DNA from: Paramacrobiotus richtersi
Taxonomy: Eukaryota; Tardigrada; Eutardigrada; Parachela; Macrobiotidae
Direction of reading: 5' to 3'
Assembly (NCBI GenBank): GCA_034698045.1
Contig: JAQGAU010001157.1
Coordinates: 1-21,071 of the forward strand
Length of the DNA: 21,071 bases
A program made the position numbers and the translations under genes. The notes under the pieces were generated by a model. The model saw nothing but the letters and a program-made list of their open reading frames with translations, was not told the origin of the DNA and searched no databases. Below, piece by piece: positions 18,947 through 21,071 of the stretch (its first letter is position 1; each line of letters opens with the position of its first letter).

Positions 18947-19478
18947 TTAAACGCTAAAGCGGTGTGCGTACGTTGTCGTCCTGCCCAGCAGATCTGCCGT
19001 ATCATCTGGTACGATCGTGTCAGGATCCTGGGTCATGTTATCGATCCACTCACGCAGATGTGGACAAATTTGGTCGGAAGGAAATGGACAGCTGTCTGCG
19101 CCAACTCTTTCCTATTTGGTGTCTGAACGTGGTCCTGTGACTCGTGATCAGCCTCAACGCACTGCTGAACCCCTGGCACTCAGCGAAGCATTTGAACGTT
19201 CCTTCTTTTGCACCGCTTTCGCCATCTCGGACTGGTAGAAAAAGCTCTTTTAGTAGTTTTCGTCGCCATCCGAAAAATCAATCAGGAATGCTCTTGGGTG
19301 TTTTAAAGTATGCACGCAAAGAGGCCTTTCCGTAATTCTGGTAATGTTGGAATCTCCTACTTGGAAACCTGGATGACCGGGCCAGTTTAGAGGATGGTGC
19401 CACAAACCATGGTCTCATTCAAAGTACTCACACGAGTTTCGACATTGTTGCCGTTACAATATTACGTGGAACTCTTTG
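18947..19478 (-). pseudogene. Adenylosuccinate lyase-like relic, copy 2
   Basis: The minus strand holds several PurB-like blocks in order. A KSST motif (around 19466-19477) sits where the GSSTMPHK signature would be. SSKLARSSRF (19365-19394) matches SSKLPISRW of PurB, VGDSNITRIT matches the TDSTVLRNL block, and YGKASLRAYFKTPKSI matches the helix with IAYQSTLKGVSKL. The C-terminal LREWIDNMTQ and PDDTADLLGRTTTYAHRF end at TAA 18947-18949, matching MKQFIDGL and TPANYIGRAITMVDEL. Spacing from signature to SSKL is close to the family value. Frame changes and stops show decay, and an unmatched stretch of about 45 codons precedes the last block. The enzyme would convert SAICAR and adenylosuccinate. 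The assignment is tentative because each match is short. Confidence 0.5.
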
Positions 19479-20875
19479 CTGTGGCGCAGATTATTCCAAC
19501 TCAATACCACTACTTGCATCAGTTCACTTCGTGATACTCGCTTTAGATTTTTGTCCTTACGTTTAAAGGGTTCTTGAGGTCTATCATGTCGTACTTTTAC
19601 CGAAATATTTGATTTACAGTAATCCATTGATTATCCATTAATTTGATACAGTTTTGCCAACATGTCGTCCACCGAAAGTGAATAACACAGAATTTTAGCC
19701 AGCTGTACAAAACTAAAACTGTTTCCTAGCGGTTTGACGAGTGCTGCTGGTATATGGCGGAAAAGTCCAAATTTGTCAATCTCACTGCTAACGTATTTCC
19801 AAAAAGCAGTGTTACTTCCTGCGCAGTCCGTTCACTAGTTGCTGGCTTCGCTTCCGTTTCTAGCAAGATCTTGGCCATCGATTATCGATGTCCTGTTCTT
19901 TGCTGCAGTCGGAAGCAAAAGCTACATCACTACTCTGCGCTGCCGCGCCGCTGTGTACGTATGCTTTAAGGTCGAAAAGTCTTAAGTATGTTGATAACTA
20001 TCAATAGTGGTTTGTTAATCGGTTTCATTGGCTGCGACGATTACTGACAATGAGAAACTATTACAAACGAAATCCTCGTTTGGACCTACTGTTGTTTGGT
20101 CAGATACAAAGAATGTTACATTGTACAGTACAGACTGTAGTTGTAATACCCTGAAAATTTCACCACTATTCCGGTAAAAGCCTCCATCAGACGGAGAGCA
20201 ACGTAGTGGGAGATCATTAAAACTGTAAAGACAGGAAAAATGTTCGGCGGTAATTATTCCATCATGAGCAAGTAAGCTGGCTGGTTTCTCTATTTCAGAC
20301 CGATACTTTTGTGATTGTTACTTCGATAGGTATTGTAACACTCTACGAACTAGTGGTCCAGGATGCGAATTAACATTTCCTTTAACACTAGGCAGTACAT
20401 GCCACGCTGATTGTATGTGTTAGTCGGATGTACGGATTACTGAAACAGTCTGAAAGTAACAACCTGTACAGAGTATACTACAAGGAATAGTTCACAGTAA
20501 GTACCTGATGAAATTTAACCACTTCTTCTGTGCTACCTGTGTCTCTTTCTCAAAAGCTGAACAACCAGTACAACTGATTTAGAATGTGACGATTACATTG
20601 CCCTTCTCCATTTTTACAAGGTTGCGGATACCGTTTCTGATGTACGAAAACGAGTTCGTTTTCTTGGTACGGCCCACAACGTATTGTACATTACATCAGA
20701 TGCTGATTTCGGTTGTTTCCCGTTGATTCGCCTGTGGGTATAGCGCGGGTTCGTAACTGCCTGATTACCAAAAAGACATTAACTCAGATTAACTGTTTAC
20801 GTGAATCTGTAGGTACATCCAGTATCTTACAAAACTTGCAGTTGTTAATTCCGGCTCGCATTGGTAGTAATAGCC
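19478..20875 (-). repeat. R family member B
   Basis: Homologous to 15634-16770 as described for member A. On the minus strand, from Met at 19878, it reads MAKILLETEAKPATSERTAQ and later, in other frames, LSVDDMLAKL and FKRKDKNLKRVSRSELMQVV, then LRHS at the lower boundary. Several frameshifts and stops make it more decayed than A. It is about 260 bp longer than A; nearly all the extra length lies between the shared AATACC (about 20150) and CAGTAAGTAC (about 20495). Confidence 0.85.
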
Positions 20876-21071
20876 CTTATGCAGCAGCCACAGAATACGT
20901 GCATTGTGGAGCTTACACCACTCTGAGCATAAGAGACTATGTTAAAAAAAATACTTCGGTAAATCGCGAAAATTCCGGACAGTTTTTTTCCTACAATGGA
21001 ATGGTTCAAGAAAATTCAGCTTTTTTTCCTCTACAAGGCCAGGGGAGGCCCACATCCAAAAAACGTACGGT
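20876..21071. other. No recognisable gene at window end
   Basis: Contains poly-A and poly-T runs (20944-20950, 20984-20990, 21020-21027). Nothing else was seen. Confidence 0.4.

Overview
The window looks like gene-poor nuclear DNA of an unidentified eukaryote. No intact gene of ordinary length is visible: the longest continuous frames are about 100-175 codons, and the recognisable protein matches are split over several frames and carry stops. No rRNA, tRNA, CRISPR array or bacterial-style operon was seen. The eukaryotic assignment rests mainly on a clear relic of the ESCRT ATPase VPS4 (minus strand, about 14.85-15.6 kb) and on the low coding density. I cannot name the lineage.

Layout. 1-330: a 132-bp tandem unit, cut off by the window edge, followed by a MITE-like hairpin. 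950-1170: a hairpin with a T-run and a 51-bp tandem duplication. 1.6-3.45 kb: a diverged member (C) of a repeat family called R here, with a decayed zinc-knuckle motif beside it. 3.45-5.3 kb: nothing recognisable. 5.3-6.3 kb: two minus-strand protein fragments, one with a CCHC-like zinc knuckle. 6.9-7.2 kb: a relic resembling adenylosuccinate lyase. 8.25-8.6 kb: a weak R member (D). 10.9-14.8 kb: several coding-like fragments, mostly minus strand, interrupted by single TAG or TGA codons, plus a 78-bp tandem repeat. 14.85-15.6 kb: VPS4 relic. 15.63-17.1 kb: R member A. 17.52-17.93 kb: a large inverted repeat with 108-bp arms. 18.47-18.85 kb: a strong open frame of unknown family. 18.95-19.48 kb: a second lyase-like relic. 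19.48-20.88 kb: R member B.

The most interesting structure is the R family. Members A and B share about 1.1-1.4 kb at nucleotide level and encode the same protein segment on the minus strand. Immediately after the same 14-base sequence, A runs into VPS4 and B runs into the lyase-like sequence. So one 5-prime module lies in front of two unrelated gene bodies. Whether this is gene capture, a shared insertion site or a chance breakpoint cannot be settled from this window.

All functional names come from reading translations by eye against remembered family motifs; no search was run. Percent identities are given only where they were counted base by base.
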